From Lyophyllum atratum (lineage: Eukaryota; Basidiomycota; Agaricomycetes; Agaricales; Lyophyllaceae), in assembly GCA_014905825.1 (NCBI GenBank), contig JACGCN010000086.1, positions 1 to 64,000 on the forward strand: a stretch of 64,000 nt of DNA. Direction: 5' to 3'. Below the pieces are notes generated by a model. The model saw only the letters and a list, made by a program, of their open reading frames with translations, ran no database searches and was not told where the DNA came from. A program made the position numbers and the translations under genes. Numbering within the stretch: the first letter of the stretch is position 1; each line of letters begins with the position of its first letter. Shown piece by piece: positions 46,223 through 57,176 of this stretch.

Positions 46223-47490
46223 TTATGACGTGACGGTCCAGACACGAAGAGCATTGTCGGTGAAGCCGGCGAAGAGGGTCTGGCCATCAGCAGACCACGC
46301 AATAGAGACACACTCTGGCTGTCTCGCCTCCTCGCGAACATCAGTATAAGCAGGTTTGAGCTCGTCGACGATAGATCTTGACGAAAGGATGTAAATGGAC
46401 CGAAAATTACACAAAGCAAAAAATATACTGACTTGCTCTCGAGATCGAAAATCTTCACACAGCTGGCAGTGGCAGCACAGAGCCAGTATCGGTTGGGGGA
46501 GAATACAAGGGCGTTGACAACGTCGCCGGCTTCGAGGGAGTAGAGGTGCTTGCCCTCGTTAAGGTCCCAAAGCATGGTGATACCATCTTTACCTCCCGAG
46601 GCGGCAAGGGAACCGTCGGGGGAAACAGAGACAGTGTTAATGTAACCGGTGTGGCCATAGTGGTTGGTCTTCAGCTTGAACTTGGAAAGTTCCCAGACCT
46701 AGTAAATGAGGTGAGGACAAGAACTTAGATTATGAGAGTTGAGATTTATAAGATGGACGATATTAGTGTGAAATGTAGTCTCATTTCGGGGAAATTTCAC
46801 GAAGGTGACGAGGGGAAGGATGTGCGTCGAATGATATATCGTAACAGAGGCGAAGCATACCTTGACGACCTTGTCCCAACCGCAAGACACAATAACTGGG
46901 TTCGTAACATTAGGGCTGAATCGCACGCATGATACCCTACGTAGACAAGAATGAGTTGGGATTATGAGGGACAGAATTAGGAAACGCACCATTCGGTGTG
47001 ACCGTCATCTTTGATATCATATTTGCACTCGCCGAGGGTATTCCAGAGCTTGATAGTCCTGTCGCGTGAACCGGAGACAATTTGCCTGTTGTCGGCGCTG
47101 AAGCTGACAGACAGAACGTCGGAGGTGTGTCCGACGAAACGGCGGGTGGTCAAGCCAGTGTTCAGGTCCCAGAGACGGAGTGTGTGGTCCCAGGATGATG
47201 AGAGGGCAAATTGGCCATCAGATGAGATCACAACGTCGGAAACGAAGTGGTTGTGTCCGTGAAGGATTCGTTTGGGGTATCCGTATGAATCCTCATCGCG
47301 GGTCAATTGCCAGACAATGATAGTCTTGTCTGTCGTTCACAGAGATTAGATGCTACACGTCGTAAGGTTCATTTCAAGTACCTCGCGAAGCGGTCAAGAT
47401 CATATCTGGGTTTTCTGAGGAGGTGGCAATGGCGGTGACCCATCCCTTGTGGCCCTCGAGGGATCCGAGGAAACGCAGTGATTCGGACAT
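46223..47490 (-). CDS. RACK1: Receptor for activated C kinase 1 (RACK1/Cpc2/Asc1)
   Basis: The start at 47490 encodes [20 protein letters not shown]. Seven WD40 blades follow with family-specific text: [133 protein letters not shown], and a final blade ending [13 protein letters not shown] at 46223. RACK1 is a 40S subunit scaffold at the mRNA exit channel that links translation to signalling. Introns include one of about 160 bp at 46700-46860. I looked there for a box C/D snoRNA, because yeast ASC1 hosts U24, and saw no clear C and D box pair. Confidence 0.97.
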
Positions 47491-47965
47491 GGTGTTTTCT
47501 GGCTTGTGCGGACGACGGATGGCGAGAATCCAATGCACCCAACCTGCGTAACGTCACGCCACCAGCCACCGTGACCAGACTGTATAGTTCTCGGCAAACC
47601 CCACGTATTTAATCCGGTGCTCTTCCTCGCTGTATCCTACGGTCTGCTCCACAGTTCTCAACGTCTGGTAAGTTTCTTTCGCATTGCATTCGCATTTCTC
47701 CTCCTGCCCTTCTGTTATGATGATTATCGAAAAATATTTGCTACTTCAGAGGGCATCCGCCCAATGAGACTACATTTTCCACCAAGATCTCTGATATTCC
47801 CTTTTTTCGCCTTCCTATAATCCTGCATTTCGCCATTTGACCCTTGCTGATTCCTTTTTTTCCAGGTACTACTACTCGCAAGATAAGTCTCTGTAGGAAT
47901 GTGTTATATAAGCATGTAAATTGATAATCACTCCGTACGGTAAATTACTGCCAGAAAAATCGCTC
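47491..47965. other. Shared 5' region of RACK1 and the nucleoside hydrolase
   Basis: 475 bp between divergent starts. A GTAAGT at about 47669 suggests a leader intron in a plus-strand transcript. A CT-rich stretch lies at 47690-47870. No coding frame. Confidence 0.45.
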
Positions 47966-49622
47966 ATGGCTTCACAACATAAGATCCCAGTCATAAGCAA
48001 GTTCCTTCGTGATTCATAAAATCTGTAACGCTCAGCCTTTGTCGACATTGCAGTTGACACAGACCCTGGCGTCGATGATATAGTTGCCATGTTCGTGAAC
48101 GCATGCTCCGAAACAACGCGCTAACGCATTCAGCTGGTCTTGACCTTACAGTTTGCTCGCGCTGGCTTCCCCAGAACTTGATATCCTGGCCTTCATTGTA
48201 TCGTTCGGCAAGTTTTCGGTTCTTGAAGTTGATTGAGCTGTAATATCATGGTACTCCAGGAAACACGGATATTGAGGCATCCCAGTCAGTACCTTGTGCT
48301 TTAGAATCTGCCCATCTTACCTCTGCATGATCATTGCAGTGCGAACATTCTGAAACTTTATCAGGCCCTGGCTCGCGACTTCGATGATAATCCGATTCAT
48401 CAGGAAAGGTTCCCTAACTTCTCACCCTCGATCAAGCCCATCCTTGCTAGGGGCAGTCCCTATCCTCTTGAAGGTGCCCTACACAGTGCTCAGTACTTCC
48501 ACGGAAGGCAGGTCCAAACAATGTCTCAATCCGAACCACTACTTATACGAGCCTGACGATGATGTGCCCAAATAGAGATGGCTTGGGTGGGATTTCAGAA
48601 CGTCATCCTGACTTGGATATCTCCGAGGTCCATCGCATTGGGGATCATCCACAACTACATCTTACCGATAAGCCCGGCGCCGATGTCGCCCTAGAGCTCA
48701 TTCGTGCAAACCCTTCGAGATCTATCACTTATATCGCACTAGGACCCCTCACAAACTTGGCACTTATGATGCAAAAGGATAGTGACCTTATCAAGGATAA
48801 GATTGGCCGTGTCGTTTGTATGGGAGGTGCTCTTGACGTCCCTGGAAACACGAGTCCCGTGGCAGAGTGTATGTAAGTGCTTCCCCTGATCAATTTTCCT
48901 CACTGACTGTTGTTGATAGTCAATTTTTTCGCCGACCCATATGCCGTCAAGGACCTTCTGTTATCTTCGGAACCCCGTTTGGGCCTCCCTCTTGATCGAT
49001 TCATTCTGCTTCCATTGGACGTCACGACGCCCCATGAGTTACCTTTCCCAAAATACAAAGAAGAAATAGACCCGACCTTCGACTCTTCCGCGATTCCTTC
49101 GCTTCCTGTGGGCAAAAGTCCGTTAGTTCACTTCACGAGCTCGGTTCTCGAGCGAACGCGTGAAATAATGCTCAAGTTCGGCAAGGATGCAATGGAACTT
49201 CATGACATCGTAGCCGTCTGGTACGCTATAGAAAATCCCCCGGGTTTGGATTTGCCTACTTGGAGGACGAGAACCAGGGTCTTTGATATAGAACGGTAAT
49301 TGTAACGAAAGCTTATGTCACCTCGTATTGTTCCTCACAAATGATTAGGACAGGAGAGATTACGCGAGGAATGGTGGTCGTGGATAGGAGAGAGGATGAA
49401 TCGGCGTATTCTCCAGGCGCGAATCGTGCTGAAGTCCAAGCCGAAATGGAACGAAAGAATCTGCATCACGGGATCTGGGAGTCGACGGCAGTTCCAGCGC
49501 AGGTAGAAACGGAACAGGACCCAACAACCCAAGAAGCGGCACCCGGAATCCTATGTGTAACCAAAACCCCAGGCCCTGATACTTTGTTACATCTGCTCTT
49601 CAGCAGAGTGTGGGGTAAATAG
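47966..49622 (+). CDS. Inosine/uridine-preferring nucleoside hydrolase
   Basis: The family signature DTDPGVDDIVAILLALASPE appears after joining exons near 48065-48180. The Asp cluster at the start is the Ca2+ and ribose site of IU-nucleoside hydrolases. It continues as LDILAFIVSFGNTDIEASYA and NILKLYQALARDF, then HGRDGLGGISERHPDLD (HGxDG block), ITYIALGPLTNLALMM, VCMGGALDVPGN, NFFADPYAVKDLL, and LHDIVAVWYAIENP with the metal-binding Asp (HD motif). The stop is at 49622. The enzyme hydrolyses ribonucleosides to base and ribose in purine/pyrimidine salvage. The start at 47966 (MASQHKIPVIS) needs a 45-nt first intron; another start is possible. A CNT-family transporter that could supply substrate lies 39 kb away; this is not evidence of linkage. 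Confidence 0.88.
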
Positions 49623-50105
49623 TTTGCCGAAACTCGATCTACATACAACCCGTTGGGCTCCCTACAACTTGTCATTATTCAAGGCCGCTTGAACGTATAT
49701 GTGCTCGTCTGCTTGGATCAACTCAATAGACTTCCCTTTAACAATTAGCTACTCATGAACAGTATTTGGATTCTAGTTTGCCGGGCTAACGCTTCCAACA
49801 CACTCCGGCGCGAGCTGACGCCGAATCCTTTGCAAACTGGGGTTGGTGTTGTTGGCAGATGCTTGGCTGTGGCTTCTGAGCCTTATCTCGGCCATGCGGT
49901 ACGGCAGTGGCACTTGATTTGACTGCAATCAAATTCATAATCAATGGGATTTTGAATGTGGGAACCTGCATCGCCATTTCTTGCGCAATTCATGCCCATT
50001 GTCGCCCACTCCCCGAGTAGGGGGGAACAGAACTCCCATCAAGCTCTTGACCCGCAACCCCCTCTGAACCCTCCTACTCACACTACATGTGGTCGAACCT
50101 CAAGA
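49623..50105. other. Intergenic, bZIP gene promoter side
   Basis: 483 bp between nucleoside hydrolase and bZIP genes on the same strand. The frame of the bZIP gene stays open upstream to 49956, so a longer N-terminus is possible, but the text there is not conserved-looking. Confidence 0.4.
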
Positions 50106-50895
50106 ATGACCAGGGGCCGTAAGAAAGATCTAACCATACCTCCGACTCGCGCTCTCGTCCAGCAAAGGGATTATCGCGCCCGGCGAGCTCAATATGTCGC
50201 TGAGTTGGAGGAACGCGTTCATAAGGCAGAAGAAGAGAATATCCAACTGAGAAACGAACTCGCAGCCGCGCGCGCTGGTCAAGCCGGTCCTCCGCTGGCG
50301 TTGGATTCTCAGACTGTACGCCGAAACGCTTGTTTACTGGCCGATAAGCTCATACAATTTTTAGGCACATGCATCCTCAGAGTTAATGCATAATCTGTCG
50401 GTCGCATCAGCCTCCCTCGCTCGATTCCATCAGTTGGCCTTTCATGAACCACATCATATCTCCCAAAGCAGTCGTCCCTCCCTTGAATCGTCAAATCACC
50501 CTTTTTCTCACCGTTCAGCCGCTACGGCGAATATCCTACGACCCGCCTCATTTCCGTCTCCCGCACCATCACCACCTTATGTATATCCCGTCCCCAGCCT
50601 CTCAAGTAGTCAAGGCTATAACCCGCCTCGGAGGAAGCGACTTTACAGGGAGGATTCTCCAGAATCTGTTGTCAGTCGTTCCGACGACATAACTCACTCT
50701 CGACCACAGAGCAGAAGTTCAAGTCATGATTCTGACTGCTGTGGGGGGATAATGGACTGCCGCGATCTGATTGAACGCGTCGATGCCAGTGGCGCAAGCA
50801 ACAGCCACGATCCTCAAAGCCCAAGAACAAATCGCCCACGGACAGAGTCACTAGAGTTTTCTGCGTTACGCCGCGATATGCAACGTAATTATTAG
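50106..50895 (+). CDS. bZIP transcription factor
   Basis: Two exons (50106-50315, 50365-50895) join in phase to 246 residues. The start MTRGRKKDLTIPPTRALVQQ leads into the basic region RDYRARRAQYVAELEERV. A leucine-zipper-like heptad stretch follows (VAELEERVHKAEEENIQLRN). The basic region lacks the classical NxxAAxxCR; it reads QQRDYRARRAQY, as in fungal Yap/Pap1-type factors with QRxxRxR. The second exon is Ser/Pro-rich and has a Cys pair (DSDCCGGIMDCRDLIE). A DNA-binding dimeric regulator is inferred; the target pathway is unknown. Confidence 0.82.
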
Positions 50896-51970
50896 TACGT
50901 GCGTTCCGTGCTCCGTCTCGGGTGCAATCCGTTCTAGTCGATATGCATAGGATCAAGTCAAATATCCTTTCTTTGTTCTGGTCATGTGCACAATAGCGTA
51001 CTTGTATTGCAATTATGTAGTATCAATAACTTCTTCATCACAAGGATGTAATTCTGACCGTCTGTTTATACACTGTCCTGTTTCCAATTGTTCGTTTCTC
51101 GAGTTGTTGCCAATTTAGTCGATGGCTGAGGAAGAGAGCCAGCCATGTTTCCACCAGGGGTCTGAAGGTTGCGGTAAGCGCTTGATCAGAACCGCACGCC
51201 ATAGAGGGCAATAGCCAAGTCCTATCGCATAGTCGTGTAATAGATGAAATAAAACTCACCAAATAATTGCTCCCCGTAGTAAAGGACCGCACCACAGCGT
51301 AGCTACTGGATGGTCGAGACCCCTTTGCGTCGGATAGTATGCTAGGGCAATTGCGGCCTACCGCGTAATAAGGAACTAAAAGATCATTGGAACGAACGCC
51401 CGAAAGATAGAATCGAGGTTGTGGAGGATATGATGCCCTTGGTGGGCAAATGTGACTAAGTAAGATGGTAGATGGCAGCCTCAACAGCGGGGGAGGAGGG
51501 GCCGCTGGGGGGGGGGGGCGGGGGGAGGGCGGGGAGGGCGGCGAAAGCAGACGAAAGACTTTTTTGCTCGTTAGATAGCGCACACCGTATGACGACTCCA
51601 GAGTCGAGAGGAATGCCCAGATATTTGAGAAATCAAGTTGACTCGTGGGCACGGCGTACAAACACAGGACACTATACCATTGGGCGTGACGGTGTGCTGT
51701 GCATTGGTGGCTGCACTCCTTCATGCGGAGGAAGTTCAGGTGCTTCGCCTTCTGCTGATTTTCTTTTGGAAGACGCTTGAAGAAGCGGGAGATATGGAGG
51801 GCAAGGGAAATAAATTAGGTACGGAAAGCTGTTACTCTTCTTGATTTCGAATATCATCAAATTCAATTTCGCATGACTAGGGATACATGGTGAGCGAAAG
51901 TCGTGATTATACAAGAGTCATAAATACAGCAAGTGACCTTCACACAGAAAAAGACGCAAAAGCCGGAACG
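50896..51970. other. Convergent 1.1 kb intergenic region with G-rich tract
   Basis: Lies between the 3' ends of the bZIP gene and the BUB2-type gene. Frames occur on both strands, but the longest (51038-51724 minus) is only open because of the C/G-rich tract. No family is recognised. The G-rich tract is listed separately. Confidence 0.4.
51489..51543 (+). other. G-rich tract, potential G-quadruplex
   Basis: Runs of G of length 12, 6, 3, 4 and 3, separated by one or two bases, on the plus strand, preceded by GGGG-AGGAGGGG. This meets the usual pattern for a four-stranded G structure several times over. Confidence 0.75.
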
Positions 51971-53213
51971 TCAGGATGCTTCGATCTCGTAAGGATGTTT
52001 TACAAGTTCATCGTAAAGTTCGGCGGGGAGGTCTCGAACCAGGGTAACAGCGATGCCAATAACGGGAAGTGCTTCCAGGTCCGGGAAAGTGCGAAGCAGA
52101 CGCATCGGGCTGGCGGATGAAGTGAGCGCACGATACACATAGGAAGACAGACACGAACCTGGAAGATTTCATGACATCGTCTCTCATGAGTAAGAGTTGT
52201 GCGATTACGCAGAGCACATTGAGATGAACGCCAAAGGCGAGAAGGAAGTCCCAGAGCTGGAGTACCTGATTGAGGGGTGGCGTACAAGCGCATAACGTCA
52301 GGACCGCTGGAGGAAAATTCTCGAGCCTTGAGCACTATCGACATGGATAGAAGGCAAACGGAAATGGCATACATGGAAACGCGTAAATTTCTGCAGACAG
52401 GTTCTTCGATCGCAGATGCGCGAAAAGTTCAGGATCAACAATCTTCAAGCAACGATCTAGGAGCTGTGAACGCATGATCAAAAGAAGAAATTATGAGACG
52501 CAGTGGGAGAACATACCTTCAGTCCTCTGTGAACTCCTTCAAGTGTGGGCTGAACGTACAGTGGACATGACTCTTCAATGAATTTGGAGAAACAAAAGAA
52601 CGCTTCGAGCTCTGATGGCATGGTATACAGGAACGGCGCGGCTAGAACATTCATCCCTTGCACGTATGTGAACCCAAGTTGCTGCGTTTCTTGTTTATCT
52701 GCAAGGCAATGTTGAAGACGCGTGTTGTTTATCCGCTGAGATTGATCGAACCATAATTTCGCCACACGAAGGCATCCAGTAACCGCACAAGCATATCTTC
52801 CCGAACACGCTCCTTGAATCCTCTATCTGTTGCTAGTGTTCTGCATCCGTGCGTGAGTTGCTGGAAACGCAAGAACGGGATCGGCTTACCGGAATGTGTC
52901 GTTCCTGATCTTCTCTCGCACCTCACAAGGTCCACGCGCCACATACTCAATGAAAGTCTTTGCAGGGAGCTCTGAAACACGAAGGAGAATCTTCCATATC
53001 CGAGGCCGGAGGGTTGGATCCTGTTCGCAGTGAGTTTTGGTCAAATGGCAGCATATTATGTTCATGTACCACTGAAGATGGAATGCCCTCGACAAGTATC
53101 AGGCGTCGTAGTTTCTTGGTGCCGTCATCGAGTTCTCCGGAGGATCTGGATTTTGAGGCAACCTTTGTCTGGTTGAGAATCTTATTGAACGAGTGTGCAG
53201 TTGCAGTTGACAT
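51971..53213 (-). CDS. BUB2: TBC-domain GTPase-activating protein, BUB2/Cdc16-like
   Basis: The start at 53213 encodes MSTATAHSFNKILNQTKVAS. The TBC domain follows: KLRRLILVEGIPSS, RPRIWKILLRVSE, KIRNDTFRTLATDRGF, REDMLVRLLDAFVW. Next come GFTYVQGMNVLAAPFLY (the YVQGM block that carries the catalytic Gln), LEAFFCFSKFIEESCPLYVQ, PTLEGVHRGLK, and LSAEIYAFPSVLTLCACTPP. Further blocks are LWDFLLAFGVHLNVLCVIAQ and LPAELYDELVKHPYEIEAS (stop at 51971). The first Arg-finger block reads IRNDTFR, as in Bub2, in place of the usual IxxDxxR. In yeasts Bub2/Cdc16 with Bfa1/Byr4 is the GAP for Tem1/Spg1 at the spindle pole body, restraining mitotic exit or septation. About six introns. Confidence 0.9.
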
Positions 53214-53308
53214 GCAGTCCTGAGCGGTGTTTGGTGCTGCTTGCCTCACGCTCTCCTTGGATCACATGGACCGTTCCTGGTACTACTAGTACCCATGCAC
53301 TTCACTCC

Positions 53309-56300
53309 ATGGAGGTTCCCTTTATTTCTTCTGGTGCGAGCAGTAGAGCTCATTACTCCCTGGTCCGAACAATCGAGTATGCCGACTCAACGCAGTCGGC
53401 AAACCAGCACTTGGTGACTGAGATAGAGTCGATACGTCGTCAGCTCGCCGATCCCGCGCTCTCCCTTGTTCGTAATTTGGTGTGCGTATCTCGGTTATTC
53501 TGTGCTGACTTGTCCTGTAGGATGAATGCCGAAATTGCTTGATTCTTCTTCTCTACTGTTATATGAACGTGTCTCATGGATTCCTCGCTCTTGACGCGTT
53601 CAACTTCGCGTTATCCCATGCCATTACCCTGGCTGAGGCAGGCCGGACTATCAATCACAAGAGGATAGGTGATCTTTTCGTACTCTGATCAGTGTGTCTG
53701 ATATCCTTACACACTGTCGCAGGGTATCTATTTTGTGCTGAAGTCATGCCTCCCCAACACGAGCTACAGTTGATGCTGGTCAATACGCTGCGCAAGGTAT
53801 AAATGGACCACGCTATTAACTACGCTATCTGACATGGTATTAGGATTTAGAACACGAAAGTATACCCCGGATATGTCTTGCATTGGAAAACGTGATTGCC
53901 TCTTCAAACGAAGACCTTGTTCCTGCAGTTCAGTCTAGAATTCACGACCTTTTGTGGCATAACTCGTCAGTATGTATTCTAATGATCATATTTGCTCATC
54001 TTAACAGGGTGTTGGATTTCTAATATGGCATGCAGACCGCACATACGTCGACGCGCACTACTAGCGTTACGTTCATTAGCTCGGCATCAGCCTGAATGGC
54101 TGTCGGGAATGGGCCGTGAGATAGTGAATCGGGTAGAGGATCCCCATGCCTCAGTCGCAAGCGCTGCCTTGGTGTTGTCCACTCATCTTGCCGAGGTACT
54201 CCTCTTCGTTATTTCATTTCCAAATCTCACTGGTGAATTAGATCGAGGAACTTGCCCCAGATGCACGATTGGTTGTCAACAACATTTTGAAGACGATACC
54301 ATCAAATCTCTCGTTATACAAACCTTGGTTGCTCATTAGAATACTTCACACGCTCTTCTTTCTTGGGTAGGTGCAGTCTTTTGATGATATCAGTGAACGG
54401 TTTACTTGAGCTACCCAACTTGCTCTAGGCTATCTGAAGATAATATTCCGACCGTCTTAGAACTCATCCGCTCCTCTTCAAGACCCCGCAATGGTGGTCT
54501 GTTACTTCTTACTCTTTTATTTTCACTTTCATTGACTATGGCCAACGCTTAGCGACATTACGTGGAGCCTTCCTGTTACTATCAAAGATTTCGCCTAAGA
54601 CCTTGCTATCATCTATGCCGGTTGAATACGAATCTCCCGTTCAAAGCATCCGCCCATTCCTCACTTCTCACGATCCCAACGATATATATCTTTTCTTGTC
54701 GTGTTTGGAGTGCTTAGATCCCGTGTTATGGGGAGGGACCTCGCCGGACGTGCCTGCCATTCTAGATGGTTGGGAAGTCGAACGAATCATGCAGTTCTTG
54801 GACTCACCTGATGCCCTTATCCGCCGAACGGTAAGCACAAGAACGCCTTATTTCTTATCTCGTGTTCAGTTTCAGTGTAGACCCTTAGAGTTTTGAACAG
54901 CGTCGATCTAGGTATTGTTGCGTCTTATTATTCGCAGGCCGTCGATAATATTCCACTTGGTCTATCCATCGATGACATGGATGGGTATATGGTTCGGTTG
55001 ATGGAAATCGTGGAAACACAGTCTGGAGAGAATGGCGAGCAATATGCTCGAGATCTAAAGGACCTGCTTGTGCAAGTAGAGCAGACCTCTCCTAGAGACC
55101 ATCTTGTTTCAGACAAAGTGGTGGAGATTGTCTTAAATCATTTCCGCAACGGTGAGTACTAGGTAAAAATGTTTTGTCTTGGGCCTACTGACACGCCTTT
55201 TTCAAGCTAATACGGACTTCCGCGTCGGGTTCCCCGCTACGATGCTCACCTTTGTGGTAGATGCCGACTTGACTCCCCCCCAAACGATGATGGTCATCAT
55301 CGCAGCGTTGGTCACTGAACAGTGTGGGAAACTGTCTATTGCACCACAGGACCTTCTGCAAGGATTCGCGTCCAAGTTAACGCCGTGCCATCGTGAGTTG
55401 ACTGATGTACTCAATAACCGGACAGTCTGACACGTGAACAGCTTCCGTGAAAGACGCATGTCTATTGGCAATGATGCGTGTCGCGGCGGATTGTGATGAT
55501 ATACCTTTGTCCATCATACAATCTGTCGCAGAATTAGGTCAGAACTCAAGACGGCATATCCGGCAGGTAGAGTGGTTCATTGTGCGCGCAACGTCGGATT
55601 TAACGAGTCTTCTAGCGTTGCGAGCAATTCGTGACCCTTGCCAAGGACAAGACCGCCCTTGCCGAAATAGTAAGAAATGCACGATCGTCATCCGTAAGCG
55701 ATCCTTAGTGCAAATGTGGCGTGGCGTGCTGACACTCTTGTCCATAGCTTCCTGACTTTTTAGCAGCGCTCCAGGATCGATCTAATCAGCGCCCACCAAC
55801 ATCCCCGCCTTCTGCGCCGTCTTCAAGTCGGATCCTGTCATCCAGCAAGCTCCGCTATAACGCATATGATACCCCAATCCCAGCACCGAAATTACGCACT
55901 CGTGAATCATCCAGGTCACCCTATTCTCCTCGGAGCTCTCGCTTGGAAACACTTTCCGACAGTGGCCACGACCCGTTGACTCGCGTTAGCTCAAAGCTAT
56001 CTGTGTCTTCGGCAGATCCACTATCAAGAACTATGACTCCTGGCGACCTGACGCTGGCAGCCAATCGACGGGAGCTAGAAGACATGGATCATTCAATTTA
56101 CAAAGACCCAGACAACGAACCCGTTTCACGAACTCCTCCAAGACTTGAGATATCGGAAGAGCCTTCCATTGACGACTTGGTACGATCTTACATCAGAACA
56201 CAGAGAGCGTCATTTTTTAACAGTTAGTCAAAGAGGTCCCATGTCGACCTTATTTTATTAGATTCGCCCTTTGTCTCCGATCCTGCAGACGTAGTTTTAG

Positions 56301-56667
56301 ACTCGACTGCTGAAGACGAGGTGGACTTTGGGGCTCTGTGGGACGCTATCGAGGATGGTGATGCGCGAGGTTGGTACAATGCATCCATCGATGATGCAGT
56401 GCGGCGCCTGCAGGGTCTCAGGCACATGCGGTCACAGGTGATTTCTATGGATCAGTCACCATTCATAGGTGCGGACTTCAGTGTCAAGTTGTCAGGACGC
56501 CTTACTGAGGTGGAACAGGTGACTTGAAGGTGATTCTTTCTTCAAGACATGTGCAAGCGGTGCTCCGTCTTCGGGAGTCAGACGAGGACAGCTGTTTGTG
56601 GAGGCTGCGATGCGCGGACGCGAAGACGTGTGCGCAGGTGAAAGATGTATTTACAGTAGATGTGTAG
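53309..56667 (+). CDS. Large adaptin subunit, AP-4 epsilon-like
   Basis: The start at 53309 encodes MEVPFISSGASSRAHYSLVR. The armadillo-type adaptin trunk follows: DECRNCLILLLYCYMNVSHG, YLFCAEVMPPQHELQLMLVN, TLRKDLEHESIPRICLALEN, HIRRRALLALRSLARHQPEW, and PWLLIRILHTLFFLGLSED. Then come LDSPDALIRRTTLRVLNSVD and DNIPLGLSIDDMDGYMVRLM. The Ser/Pro-rich hinge covers about 55790-56120. A short ear-like end (DLKVILSSRHVQAVLRLRES ... VKDVFTVDV) is restored by a 59-nt intron near 56470-56520, ending at 56667. Large adaptins coat trans-Golgi or endosomal vesicles; the ELQLMLVNTLRKDL block resembles epsilon (AP-4) more than gamma (AP-1), but I could not compare alignments. It is divergent from BUB2 (95 bp between starts). 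Confidence 0.75.
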
Positions 56668-57176
56668 TAGTGACTAGTGGATAAGTAGATGGCGTGGTAT
56701 GACAAGTTGTCGGTTCCAAGTGGATAGGACCACGATTGTCGGATCATACGGCGTGGGAAAGCGGTGCATTGTACATAATGAGCTAAGAGGATGTTCAAAT
56801 TTTTCAGCGACCCCAACAACAGCGTCTTCGCAATAAACCTCCGCAATCTATGCTTGTTCTTCTTCCCTGGTACGCAGACTGCGCTTATCCACGCTGTTCA
56901 AGCCCTTATTTACCTCTTTTCCTTGCAGCCTGAGACACAAGATTACCGTTCTCTTTGGACCCCTTGCCTTCCTCCTCGTTGACACGGACAGACCGCCTTA
57001 GGGCTCCCCGAGCGTTTGAATCATCTGACGCACAATCACTCGACCTTTCTCTGCTTATCGATGGGATAATTTCTCTCTTTCTCCTCGGAAGGTTGGAACT
57101 TGCCCCCCCTTTGACATAGACCGCTAGACATAGAATTTAACTCCCAATACCGGCAACTTCGCTCCCATCCTCAACA
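56668..57176. other. Intergenic region
   Basis: 509 bp between two plus-strand genes. A CT-rich tract lies at 57040-57130, ahead of the next start. No coding sign. Confidence 0.45.

Noticed and set aside
46700..46860. Possible snoRNA in the long RACK1 intron, since yeast ASC1 hosts U24
   Set aside because: No C box (RTGATGA) and D box (CTGA) pair with closing stem was seen on the minus strand.
51038..51724. 228-residue minus-strand frame with a Pro-rich centre
   Set aside because: The Pro run is just the G-rich tract read on the other strand; no family text on either side.
52025..52045. tRNA-like B box (GGTTCGAGACC) on the minus strand
   Set aside because: It lies inside the coding exon for LVRDLPAEL of the BUB2-type gene; no A box or cloverleaf stems around it.
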